A DNA stretch of 64,000 bases, taken from contig CAYWEM010000012.1 in the NCBI GenBank assembly GCA_964457225.1, forward strand, positions 1-64,000. The letters run 5' to 3'. The translations under genes and the position numbers were made by a program. Numbering within the stretch: position 1 is the stretch's first letter; each line of letters starts with the position of its first letter. The notes beneath the pieces were generated by a model. The model ran no database searches. It saw only the letters and a list, made by a program, of their open reading frames with translations, and had not been told where the DNA came from. The DNA comes from CAYWEM01 sp964457225 (GTDB taxonomy: Bacteria; Acidobacteriota; Aminicenantia; UBA2199). Below, piece after piece: positions 32,299-40,711 of the stretch.

Positions 32299-33542
32299 CC
32301 ACCCGCCGGAATCACGGTCATGGAGGCGATTTTAACCGTGGGCTGGCCCACCCGAACCGAGACGGTATCACCGTTTTTATGACAATAGCTCATGCCCCGG
32401 TCGTAACGAAAATCATCACCGATCGCCTGTATCCCGTTCAAAACATCCCTGATATTCCCGGCTATCAGCAGGGGGCCAAGCGATCCGGTCAGGCGCCCGT
32501 TCTCAATGGCAAAAGCTTCACCGACTCTGAAGTAAAACCGGCCGCCCCGCAAAGCCACCCGCCCGCTGGAGAATTCCAGCGCCAGAATGCCCCGCCCGGT
32601 ACCGCCTACTATATCGTCACTCCTGGTCTTCCCATTCTGAACCAGCAATCCGAACATGCGCGGCTGAGGAAGCTTTTGGAAGTCTTCAAGGCGGGCATGG
32701 CCGGCCTGTTCCAGGCCAAGCAGATAGGCATGGCGCCTGTCGCTGATAAAAGAGCGCAACACTCCCTTTTCAATCAGGATCTGCTCTCTTCTCGGACTGC
32801 CTTCATCGTCATGACTGATACCGCTGAAAAAAGTATCCTGGACGTCTCCGCTGCAAACCGTCAATTCGCTGGACATTATCTGCCGGCCAAGATCGTCTGA
32901 ACTGAAAGGTGAAAGCCCCTGCAGCACGTAATCGGCCTCCAGGCTGTGGCCCAGTATTTCATGAAAAAGCATGGCGCCCTCACCGGAACTCAGAACCACA
33001 GGCATTACTTCCCCGGAATCTGGCAACCAGTTGTGCACCTGGGGCAATCGCTCCAGCAACCGGTTGAAAATCCCGCTCAGGTTGAAATCCGGACCGTCAT
33101 GACGTCCCTCTCCGGCGGCCAGCCAGTGGCGGCCCTTTTTCACCCGGACCAGCAGGCTGAAATGACAGAACAGATTGAGCGCTGGTTTAGCTGAGCCGCA
33201 AGTCACCAGGCGCCGGTTATGACGGGCCCGGTAGAGTACCTGCCAGTCATCCCATTTTTCCACTTGCAGCCAGCGGAGAAGAGAGGAGTTGTCTTCCAGT
33301 ATCCGCCCGGGTTCCAGTACCGGATGATCTTCATCGGGTACGTTCAGAAATGCGCGCGGCAGGACTTTGGCCGCGGCGGAAGGGGAGGCCAGAGGAAGAG
33401 AATAGCTTTCTCCAGGTTTTTCCCTGACCAGCAGGCCTGCTTTTTCACGGAGACGAAATTCCCGGCGGTCACGGTTCTTGTGCAGGCTGTAATGAACAGC
33501 CTGCTCTTTTTCCAGCAGGTAGATCGGCCAGGAATCAGACAT
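32295..33542 (-). CDS. tldD: TldD-like metalloprotease subunit
   Basis: 415 residues. The zinc-site motif HEILGHSLEAD has its first His at residue 194 and second at 199, matching TldD. It is followed by ISHDDEGSPRREQILIEKGVL and ends with a GDDFRYDRGMSYCHKNGDTVSVRVGQP-type segment containing the second metal Cys of TldD. The family is usually about 480 residues; this one is shorter, mainly at the N-terminus. It forms a heterodimer with TldE downstream. No Shine-Dalgarno: a TTTCAT-17-TAAAAT promoter puts the transcript start on the ATG. Confidence 0.9.
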   Translation of the reverse strand: MSDSWPIYLLEKEQAVHYSLHKNRDRREFRLREKAGLLVREKPGESYSLPLASPSAAAKVLPRAFLNVPDEDHPVLEPGRILEDNSSLLRWLQVEKWDDWQVLYRARHNRRLVTCGSAKPALNLFCHFSLLVRVKKGRHWLAAGEGRHDGPDFNLSGIFNRLLERLPQVHNWLPDSGEVMPVVLSSGEGAMLFHEILGHSLEADYVLQGLSPFSSDDLGRQIMSSELTVCSGDVQDTFFSGISHDDEGSPRREQILIEKGVLRSFISDRRHAYLLGLEQAGHARLEDFQKLPQPRMFGLLVQNGKTRSDDIVGGTGRGILALEFSSGRVALRGGRFYFRVGEAFAIENGRLTGSLGPLLIAGNIRDVLNGIQAIGDDFRYDRGMSYCHKNGDTVSVRVGQPTVKIASMTVIPAGG

Positions 33543-33548
33543 GGATCA

Positions 33549-33577
33549 ATTTTACTCCAAGCCGGACGGAAATGAAA
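33549..33577 (-). promoter_or_regulatory. Promoter of tldDE, leaderless
   Basis: Reverse strand: TTTCAT (33572-33577), 17-bp spacer, TAAAAT (33549-33554). Predicted start at 33542 is the A of the ATG. Confidence 0.5.
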
Positions 33578-33637
33578 CGACCTTACCCGCCGGATTCTCC
33601 ATTTTGTGTATCGAGGGATAAGCAGCCTGTTTTTTTA

Positions 33638-33646
33638 TGCTATAAT
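33638..33646 (+). promoter_or_regulatory. Extended -10 promoter of the sulfotransferase gene, leaderless
   Basis: TGC-TATAAT (33638-33646). Predicted start near 33652-33653, at the ATG. It is divergent from tldD; no clear -35. Confidence 0.6.
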
Positions 33647-33651
33647 TGAAC

Positions 33652-34359
33652 ATGCAAGATAACAGAATGAACACGCCAATTGAGACAGCGTCCCCGGCCG
33701 AACTGCAACCCCTGGTACTGAAAAACTCGATAATCGTGGCCGGGCATCCCCGCTCCGGAACATCCCTGGCCTGCCAGTTACTGGCGTCGGCCGGGGTGGT
33801 TTTCCCCATGGACACTCCAGCCGACATCTACAATCCCGAAGGTTACTTCGAACTCCTGGCCGCCAAGGAACTGGAAAAGTCCCTGCTGCGGGAAGCCATG
33901 ACCGACGAAAACATCAGGTCCATGAACTCCGTTATCAGGCAGCTCAACCAAACCGGCAAGCTGACCGGACTCAAGATAGTGCACATTCCAGCTCTTTTTT
34001 TCTACCGCCACCTGGCCAAGAACCTTCGTCTCGTGTTGGTCTTCCGACATCCCGCCGATGTCAGCTCATCGATGCTGAGACGGGGTATTTCCCAGTTCAT
34101 GCTGAACTGGTTCGACAACAACAACGCCCTGGTAGCAGCTTATGAAAACAACCCCAAGGCGATCATAGTCAGCTACGAATCAATGCTCAGGGGCGGCCCG
34201 GCACTCGGCAAGCTGTTCATGAAAATCGGGCTGAAAATTGACGGCAGCGTGGCGCGCCGGGAACATCGCACCCAGCAGGGCAGCCGCATGATGCTTGAAG
34301 AGCGTGATAAAAAACTCTACAAGCTCCTGTTGCGACTGGAAAAGGAATGCCTGCCTTGA
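33652..34359 (+). CDS. Sulfotransferase-family protein
   Basis: 235 residues. The 5'-phosphosulfate-binding loop GHPRSGTS is at 31-38, and the 3'-phosphate site reads LVLVFRHPADVSSSML. These two motifs define PAPS-dependent sulfotransferases. The protein is shorter than typical (about 270-300) but both PAPS motifs are kept. The acceptor is unknown; possible targets are lipids, glycans or peptides. A downstream Met at residue 6 is an alternative start. The gene lacks a Shine-Dalgarno and appears leaderless. It is followed 27 nt later by a small gene on the same strand. Confidence 0.83.
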   Translation: MQDNRMNTPIETASPAELQPLVLKNSIIVAGHPRSGTSLACQLLASAGVVFPMDTPADIYNPEGYFELLAAKELEKSLLREAMTDENIRSMNSVIRQLNQTGKLTGLKIVHIPALFFYRHLAKNLRLVLVFRHPADVSSSMLRRGISQFMLNWFDNNNALVAAYENNPKAIIVSYESMLRGGPALGKLFMKIGLKIDGSVARREHRTQQGSRMMLEERDKKLYKLLLRLEKECLP

Positions 34360-34386
34360 AGAGAGGAAACGGAGGAATCATCGATC

Positions 34387-34656
34387 ATGTCGGAAAAAAT
34401 TTTCGTTGAAGAGAAACTGGATGTCTGTGATGAAGAAGCACAGCATTTTTTCTCAAACCTGGCCTGCTTTCACGTCAATCCCGAAGAAATCTGTTTCGGA
34501 CTTGGGATCCGCGATTTCAACGAAGCAAGCCGGGTGCATATCCACACCTATGTACACCTGACCATCCCCCATTTCCTGCGTTTCGCTCAACTGGTCAACA
34601 AGCAGATAGATTTTCTGGTCGAAAAGGGAGTAGTCTCCCGCGAACCGGAACAATAG
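34387..34656 (+). CDS. Small DUF3467-like protein
   Basis: 89 residues, soluble. A central QHFFSNLACFHVNPEEICFGLGI segment and YVHLTIPHFLRFAQLVNKQIDFL helix match the layout of DUF3467 (a two-strand/helix protein of about 90-100 residues found in many bacteria); similarity is by eye only. It follows the sulfotransferase after 27 nt and ends before a GC-rich hairpin. Function is unknown. Its conserved position or fusion partners would help. Confidence 0.6.
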   Translation: MSEKIFVEEKLDVCDEEAQHFFSNLACFHVNPEEICFGLGIRDFNEASRVHIHTYVHLTIPHFLRFAQLVNKQIDFLVEKGVVSREPEQ

Positions 34657-34674
34657 TCTTTTACTGATATTCAG

Positions 34675-34693
34675 CCCGCCGCAATCAGGCGGG
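34675..34693. terminator. GC hairpin in the convergent gap between the DUF3467-like gene and rho
   Basis: CCCGCC-7 nt-GGCGGG perfect inverted repeat. It may end transcription from both sides; neither side has a strong T-run. Confidence 0.5.
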
Positions 34694-34718
34694 TCCGCAA
34701 AATGGTTTTCAGCAAAGC

Positions 34719-35987
34719 TCAGGACATACCCTGAGACATCATCTTGACAAAGTCCGCATTGGTCTTGGTCTTGGAGAGCTTGTCGTTCAGCAGTTCCATG
34801 GCTTCCACCTCGGACATCTGGGACAGGACCTTGCGCAGCACCCAGATCTTGTTGAGCTCCTCGCGCTCGATCAACAGTTCTTCCTTGCGGGTGCCGGACC
34901 TGAAGAGGTCGATGGCCGGGAAAACCCGCTTGTCAACCAGGCGCCGATCAAGGTTGATTTCCATGTTGCCGGTGCCCTTGAATTCTTCGAAGATGACTTC
35001 GTCCATTCGACTGCCGGTGTCTACCAGGGCTGTAGCCAGAATGGTCAAACTGCCGCCGCCCTCGATGTTGCGGGCCGAGCCGAAAAACTTCTTGGGTTTA
35101 TTGAGGGCACTGGCGTCAATTCCGCCCGAGAGCACCTTACCGGAAGCCGGGGTTATCGAGTTGTGGGCCCGGGCCAGGCGGGTGATCGAATCGAGCAGTA
35201 TGACCACGTCCTTGCCCATTTCCACCATGCGCTTGGCCTTGTCAAGCACGATGTCGGCCACCTTGGTGTGACGCATCGGGATTTCGTCGAAAGTGGAAGC
35301 AATGACCTCACCCTTGACGTTGCGGCTCATATCGGTCACTTCTTCGGGCCTTTCGTCTATCAGCAGAACGATCAGGGAGATTTCCGGGTGATTTACCTCG
35401 ATGGCCTTGGCAATCGCCTGCAGGATCATGGTCTTGCCGGTACGGGGAGCAGCCACGATCAGGCCGCGTTGTCCTTTTCCGATCGGCGTCAGCAGGTTGA
35501 GTACCCGACCGGTAAGTTCATTGGTGGCGGTTTCCAGGTTGATCTTTTCCTCCGGGTAGAGCGGCGTCAGCTTTTCAAAGCGCACGTTGCGCCTTTTTTC
35601 CATTACGAACATCGGATCTTCTGAATTCACCGCCTCGATGGTCAGCAGGGCAAAGTACTTTTCTCCTGTTTTAGGAGGTCTCACTGATCCGGAAACCGTG
35701 TCACCGGTGCGCAGATCGAACTTGTTGACCTGGGAAGGAGAAACGTAGATGTCTTCAGGGCTGGTCAGGTATGAGTATTCCTGGAACCTGAGAAAACCGT
35801 ATCCTTCAGGATGCACTTCAATTACGCCCTCGGCGAAAAGTTTGCCGTTGCTGCGGGCCTGGGCGTCAAGTATCTTGAAAAAGAGAGAATTCTTGTCAGT
35901 GACGTCACTGTCTTCAACCGACAGTTCAGCGACCACTTTCTTCAATTCGGTTACCTTCATCCCCTGTAAATCTTTCAATGAATACAT
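34719..35987 (-). CDS. rho: Transcription termination factor Rho
   Basis: 422 residues from the ATG at 35987, supported by AGGAGAG. An N-terminal Rho-N domain (LKDLQGMKVTELKKVVAELS), the cold-shock-like RNA-binding domain (EGYGFLRFQEYSYLTSPEDIYVSPSQ), the Walker A AAPRTGKT, LLIDERPEEVTDM and the RLARAHNSITPASGKVLSGGID Q-loop/R-loop region are all present. Length is usual. It is the last gene of the tig-clpP-clpX-lon-engB-rho series, 3 nt after engB. Confidence 0.96.
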   Translation of the reverse strand: MYSLKDLQGMKVTELKKVVAELSVEDSDVTDKNSLFFKILDAQARSNGKLFAEGVIEVHPEGYGFLRFQEYSYLTSPEDIYVSPSQVNKFDLRTGDTVSGSVRPPKTGEKYFALLTIEAVNSEDPMFVMEKRRNVRFEKLTPLYPEEKINLETATNELTGRVLNLLTPIGKGQRGLIVAAPRTGKTMILQAIAKAIEVNHPEISLIVLLIDERPEEVTDMSRNVKGEVIASTFDEIPMRHTKVADIVLDKAKRMVEMGKDVVILLDSITRLARAHNSITPASGKVLSGGIDASALNKPKKFFGSARNIEGGGSLTILATALVDTGSRMDEVIFEEFKGTGNMEINLDRRLVDKRVFPAIDLFRSGTRKEELLIEREELNKIWVLRKVLSQMSEVEAMELLNDKLSKTKTNADFVKMMSQGMS

Positions 35988-35989
35988 GA

Positions 35990-36571
35990 TCAACTCTCCT
36001 GTAAAACGCTGTTGATTTGTTCCCAAATCATTTCCCTGTCCGGAACACGTTTACTCGAAAAGGTCAAGGAAAGCAAGTTAAATTTTTCTTTGAGTAAGGT
36101 GATCTGATGGCGCGATTTGGAAAAAGATATCTTATCACTCTTGGTCAGGATTGTCAACAGCGGCAGTTTAAAAGGAGCGATTTGCTCCAGGAAGAGCAGA
36201 TCAAGCTCACCAGGACCAAGTCGGATATCCACCAGCAGCAGCACCAGTTTTATGCCACTGCTGTTTCGAAAAAAAGCGTTCATCAAATCAGCCACCCGCC
36301 GCTTCTCGGTCTGGGAAATCCGGGCATATCCATAACCGGGCAAGTCGACCAGGTAGAAACTGTCATTAACCAAGTAATAATTGACACTAAGGGTTTTCCC
36401 GGGTTTTCCGGAAGTACGGGCCAATTGCCGGCGCCGGCCGCAGATCGAATTGAGCAGGGTCGATTTTCCGACATTGGAACGTCCCACCAGGATAATCATG
36501 GGCTTGCCATCAAGCAGTAACTGACTCTTGTTGAAAGCCGTGGCGGCCAGGACTATTTCCCTGCGGGACAT
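35990..36571 (-). CDS. engB: EngB/YsxC ribosome-biogenesis GTPase
   Basis: 193 residues. G1 GRSNVGKS (30-37), G3 DLPGYGYA, and the G4 TKSD motif. The GYG after the DxxG triad is characteristic of EngB/YihA. It acts in 50S subunit assembly. Its start at 36571 lies 4 nt after the lon stop; it is directly followed by rho. Confidence 0.95.
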   Translation of the reverse strand: MSRREIVLAATAFNKSQLLLDGKPMIILVGRSNVGKSTLLNSICGRRRQLARTSGKPGKTLSVNYYLVNDSFYLVDLPGYGYARISQTEKRRVADLMNAFFRNSSGIKLVLLLVDIRLGPGELDLLFLEQIAPFKLPLLTILTKSDKISFSKSRHQITLLKEKFNLLSLTFSSKRVPDREMIWEQINSVLQES

Positions 36572-36575
36572 TGAC

Positions 36576-38900
36576 CTACTGCAGGTTTGCCTCTATGAAA
36601 GGTCTGAGGATTTTGCTGCTGATGGTTTTAACCTTGATCGGTCTTTCCAGTACCAGTTCAAGTACTTCGTCGATGTGGCTGACCGGGTGCACCAGCAAAT
36701 CGTTCTTGATCTCCTGCGGGATTTCCTCTATGAATTCCTTTTCGTTGTCCGCCGGAATCAGTACGTTCTTGATGCGAAAGCGATGAGCGGCGATGATCTT
36801 TTCCTTGACGCCGCCGACGGCCAGCACCTTGCCGCGCAAGGTGATTTCTCCGGTCATGGCGAAATCACTCTTCACCGGAATACCGGTAAGCAGTGATATA
36901 AGTGAAACGGCCAGGGTGACTCCGGCGGACGGCCCTTCCTTGGGCACGGCACCTTCGGGTATATGCAGGTGTATGTTGTAATTCTTCAGTTCATCAGTGT
37001 CCAGGTCCAGCTCGGCCAATTTGACCTTGGCATGGGAAAAGGCCGTGGCCGAGGATTCTTTCATGATCTCCCCCAGCCTGCCGGTCAGGATCAGATCACC
37101 TTTGCCCTTGACCAGGCGGGATTCTATCACCAGCACGTCTCCGCCGGCCGAGGTCCAGGCCAGCCCCAGGGCGACTCCAACTTCGTTTTCAGCATTGAGC
37201 CGGAAAGGAATGTGCTTGGCTATGCCCAGGTAATCACGCATCAGCTTTTCATCAACCACCTGGTTATTCCTGCTTCGGCCGCCTTCAACGATACTGCGCA
37301 CTGATTTCCGCACCACCACCGCGATTTCTCTTTCCAGGTTGCGAACACCGGCTTCCCGGGTATATTCGGTGATTATCTTCAGTATGACTTCATCGTTTAT
37401 GGTCAGGCCGTTCCTTTTCAGACCGTTCTTTTCAGCCTGTTTCGGCAACAGGAAACGCTTGGCGATTTCGAGTTTTTCCCTTTCCGTGTAGCCCGGCAAC
37501 TCGATTATTTCCATGCGGTCACGCAAGGCCGGTGGGATCGGTTCAAGAGTGTTGGCCGTGGTTATGAAAAACACCTTGCTCAGGTTAACCTCGAGATCCA
37601 GGTAGTGATCAATGAATTCAGAATTCTGTTCCGGATCAAGAACTTCCAGCAGGGCTGAAGCCGGGTCACCTCGAAAATCACAACTCAGCTTGTCTATCTC
37701 ATCCAACAGAAAGACGGGGTTGAGAGTAGCCGCTTTTTTCAAGCCCTTGATGATCTGTCCCGGGTAAGATCCGATGTAGGTGCGCCGATGACCGCGGATT
37801 TCAGCCTCGTCCCTGACTCCGCCCAGGGAAACGCGGACGAACCTGCGGTTCAGGGCCCGGGCGATCGATTTGGCCAGCGAGCTCTTGCCGACTCCGGGGG
37901 GACCGACGAAGCAGAGGATTTCACCGGTCGGTTTCTTGACCATCTGGCGGACGGCCAGGTAATCCAGAATCCGGTTTTTTACTTTATGCAGGCCGTAATG
38001 ATCCTCATCCAGAATTCGCGATGCCCGCCGGACATCGCGGCTTTCCCGGCTGGTTTTCTCCCAGGGAACTGCCAGCAGCCAATCCAGGTAATAACGGGAA
38101 ACCGTACTCTCGGCGGAAAAAGGGGGCATGGCCAGCAGTCTTTCCAATTCCTCCTCTGCTCTTTTCCGCACGTAATCAGGAAGACTGGCGTTTTCTATCT
38201 TGCGACGGTATTCATCGAATTCGTTTTCTCCGGGCTCGCCCCGCTTGCTGATGGTCTCCAGCGGGCTTTCAGCGCGCAGCTTGACCACCTCGCGCTTGAG
38301 CACGTTTAAAACACGGACCCCGCGCAGGTAGACGTCAAATTCTTCCAGCAGTGATTGTTTTACCTTGACCGGCAGGGGCATCAGGGAGACTATGATGTCG
38401 GTGATATCAGCCAGCTGGTTTGGTTTAAGCTTGGCCACGATGCCCTGAACCCTGATCTTCTTCAGCTGGATGTACTCTTCAAAAACGGCGATCAAAGCCT
38501 GGGCGGTTTCAAAGAGCTTTCCTTCCCTTGACTGTACCGTTTCCACCCTTTGCACCCGGGCCATGAACGATCCGTCTTCGAAATAAGAGGATTCCACGAT
38601 CAATCCTCTTTGCAGCCCCTGGATTATGACCCGAAAACTGCCGTTTTCCTGCTCCAGGGCCTTTTCAATCTTGGCTATGGTTCCTACCTGGTAAATTTCC
38701 TCGGGCAGCGGGGTGACGCTTATCTGGTTCTTCTGGGCCACCAGGAACAACATGCCCTCATGATCTTTCATGGCCCTTTTCAGTGCCAGCACCGACTTGT
38801 CGCGGCCTATGAGAATGGGTACGATGGTTGAGGGAAAAACCACCATTTCGCGCAACGGGATTATGGGAACCAGCAGTTCCTTTTCCTCTAGGCTATCCAT
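36576..38900 (-). CDS. lon: Lon ATP-dependent protease
   Basis: 774 residues. The N-terminal LON substrate-binding domain spans about 1-195 (IIPLREMVVFPSTIVPILIGR). The AAA+ module has GPPGVGKSS and FLLDEIDKL. The protease domain has the catalytic dyad Ser658 (KEGPSAGVTL) and a Lys near residue 699 (GGVKEKIIAAHRFR). It degrades misfolded and regulatory proteins in the cytosol. Its ATG lies inside the end of clpX, a 13-nt overlap. E. coli Lon is 784 residues, so this is full length. Confidence 0.97.
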   Translation of the reverse strand: MDSLEEKELLVPIIPLREMVVFPSTIVPILIGRDKSVLALKRAMKDHEGMLFLVAQKNQISVTPLPEEIYQVGTIAKIEKALEQENGSFRVIIQGLQRGLIVESSYFEDGSFMARVQRVETVQSREGKLFETAQALIAVFEEYIQLKKIRVQGIVAKLKPNQLADITDIIVSLMPLPVKVKQSLLEEFDVYLRGVRVLNVLKREVVKLRAESPLETISKRGEPGENEFDEYRRKIENASLPDYVRKRAEEELERLLAMPPFSAESTVSRYYLDWLLAVPWEKTSRESRDVRRASRILDEDHYGLHKVKNRILDYLAVRQMVKKPTGEILCFVGPPGVGKSSLAKSIARALNRRFVRVSLGGVRDEAEIRGHRRTYIGSYPGQIIKGLKKAATLNPVFLLDEIDKLSCDFRGDPASALLEVLDPEQNSEFIDHYLDLEVNLSKVFFITTANTLEPIPPALRDRMEIIELPGYTEREKLEIAKRFLLPKQAEKNGLKRNGLTINDEVILKIITEYTREAGVRNLEREIAVVVRKSVRSIVEGGRSRNNQVVDEKLMRDYLGIAKHIPFRLNAENEVGVALGLAWTSAGGDVLVIESRLVKGKGDLILTGRLGEIMKESSATAFSHAKVKLAELDLDTDELKNYNIHLHIPEGAVPKEGPSAGVTLAVSLISLLTGIPVKSDFAMTGEITLRGKVLAVGGVKEKIIAAHRFRIKNVLIPADNEKEFIEEIPQEIKNDLLVHPVSHIDEVLELVLERPIKVKTISSKILRPFIEANLQ

Positions 38901-40108
38901 TTACCTTCCTTGACAAAATCCTGGCCCAGCACGATGCGGTCCATTTTTTTCTTGCGGGACGGGGCTTCGAACATCAGCTCCAGCATCATTTCCTCGAAAA
39001 TCGCCCTCAGGCCCCGGGCCCCGACTCCGCGGGCCACGGTGAGATCGGTGATGGCGTTCAGCATTTCAGAGCTGAATTCCAGGTCTATGCCGTCCATTTT
39101 GAACAAGGCCTTGAACTGCTTGGTGATCGAATTTTTCGGTTCGGTCAAGATCCGCAGCAGGTGTTCACGGCTCAGTTCACCCAGCACTCCGGTGACCGGA
39201 AAGCGGCCGACCAGTTCGGGAATCAGTCCGTACTTGATTAAATCTTCGGTATGGACCAGTTCGAGCAGGTCGCCCTGGTGTTCGCCTTCCACCCGGCCGG
39301 CTCCGGCGTTGAAACCGATCAGGTTTTTTTTCTGCCGTCGTTCAATGATCTTTTCAAGCCCCACAAAAGCTCCGCCGGCTATGAAAAGGATGTTGCGGGT
39401 ATCGATTTTCAGAAACTCCTGGTGCGGATGCTTGCGCCCCCCCATCGGCGGCACGTTGGCCACCGTTCCTTCGACTATCTTCAGCAGGGCCTGCTGTACT
39501 CCTTCTCCCGAAACATCACGGGTGATGGAGCGGTTCTCGCTTTTACGGGAAATCTTGTCGATTTCGTCAATGTAGATGATGCCCTTCTCGGCGGCTTCCT
39601 TGTTTTCTCCCGCAGACTGGAAGAGTTTGAGCAGAATGTTCTCCACGTCTTCGCCCACGTATCCCGCTTCGGTCAGGGTGGTGGCGTCGGCCATGGCGAA
39701 GGGGACATCCAGGATCCTGGCCAGGGTTTCAGCCAGGAGGGTCTTGCCCGTCCCGGTCGGTCCAAGCAGCAGCACGTTACTCTTGCCTATTTCCACCTCA
39801 CCGGGTTTCCTGGGGTGCCTGATTCTCTTGTAATGGTTGTATACGGCCACGGCCAGCTTCTTTTTCGCCGTATCCTGGGAGATTATGTAAGCATCGAGTT
39901 CGTCCTTGATTTCCCGGGGAGTCAGCAGGCGGCTTCGTTTTTCCTTGTCCTCGGTTTTTTTCCGTTCTTCAAGCTGCTGGAAAATCAAGTTGTAAGCGGT
40001 TTTGGTGCATTCATCACAGATGCAAACACCAGGACCGGCTATCAGTTTCTGGGAGTGGCTCTGGCTGACCCCGCAAAAACTGCATTTAAGCTCTTTCTTT
40101 TCCTTCAT
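38888..40108 (-). CDS. clpX: ClpX, ATPase subunit of ClpXP
   Basis: 406 residues. N-terminal zinc-binding domain with Cys9, Cys12, Cys31, Cys34 (CSFC...CICDEC); Walker A GPTGTGKT, Walker B IIYIDEIDKI, and the pore/IGF-equivalent loop NLIGFNAGAG. The ClpP-contacting IGF motif is represented by LIGF. It unfolds and translocates tagged proteins into ClpP. Start overlaps the clpP stop as ATGA, and the stop overlaps lon. This order tig-clpP-clpX-lon is the conserved one. Confidence 0.97.
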   Translation of the reverse strand: MKEKKELKCSFCGVSQSHSQKLIAGPGVCICDECTKTAYNLIFQQLEERKKTEDKEKRSRLLTPREIKDELDAYIISQDTAKKKLAVAVYNHYKRIRHPRKPGEVEIGKSNVLLLGPTGTGKTLLAETLARILDVPFAMADATTLTEAGYVGEDVENILLKLFQSAGENKEAAEKGIIYIDEIDKISRKSENRSITRDVSGEGVQQALLKIVEGTVANVPPMGGRKHPHQEFLKIDTRNILFIAGGAFVGLEKIIERRQKKNLIGFNAGAGRVEGEHQGDLLELVHTEDLIKYGLIPELVGRFPVTGVLGELSREHLLRILTEPKNSITKQFKALFKMDGIDLEFSSEMLNAITDLTVARGVGARGLRAIFEEMMLELMFEAPSRKKKMDRIVLGQDFVKEGKWIA

Positions 40109-40710
40109 TTCTTTTTTTCCTTCTGCCTGTTTCTCTCCGTCATGATGACATCGATCAGGCCGTATTTCAGCGCCTGCTCGGCTGACATGATGTTGTCCCG
40201 GTCTATATCCCGGTTGATTTTTTCTTTTTTCTGCCCGGTATGCCTTTGCAGGATTTCGATCACGTTTTCCTTCACTCTTTTCATTTCATCGGCCTGGATG
40301 GCGATATCACTGGCCTGGCCCTCGAAACCGCCCAGGGGTTGGTGAATGACCACCTTGGAATTGGGCAGGGCGAATCTCTTTCCACTGGTGCCGGCGGCCA
40401 GCAGGATGGCCGCCATGGAAGCGGCCTGGCCGATGCAGATTGTTACTATATCGTTGCGGATGAAACGCATGGTGTCGTAAATGGCCATGCCGGCTGTAAT
40501 CAGGCCCCCGGGTGAATTGATGTACATGGAAATGTCCTTTTCCGGGTCCTCTGCTTCCAGGAAAAGCAGTTGGGCGATGACCAGGTTGGCCACGTTATCG
40601 TCTATGGGTGACCCGATGAAGATGATGCCGTCTTTCAGCAGGCGGGAAAATATATCGTAGGCTCTTTCCTGGTTGCCGCTCTGTTCAATGACCATCGGGA
40701 TCAAAGGCAT
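40105..40710 (-). CDS. clpP: ClpP serine protease subunit
   Basis: 201 residues from the ATG at 40710 behind GAGGTC; a longer frame adds six residues inside the leader. Catalytic triad Ser98 (GQAASMAA), His123 (VIHQPLGG) and Asp172 (DIDRDNIMS). Two heptameric rings form the chamber used with ClpX. Length, without a long propeptide, is usual. Start follows the tig stop after 1 nt. Confidence 0.96.
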   Translation of the reverse strand: MPLIPMVIEQSGNQERAYDIFSRLLKDGIIFIGSPIDDNVANLVIAQLLFLEAEDPEKDISMYINSPGGLITAGMAIYDTMRFIRNDIVTICIGQAASMAAILLAAGTSGKRFALPNSKVVIHQPLGGFEGQASDIAIQADEMKRVKENVIEILQRHTGQKKEKINRDIDRDNIMSAEQALKYGLIDVIMTERNRQKEKKK

Positions 40711-40711
40711 T

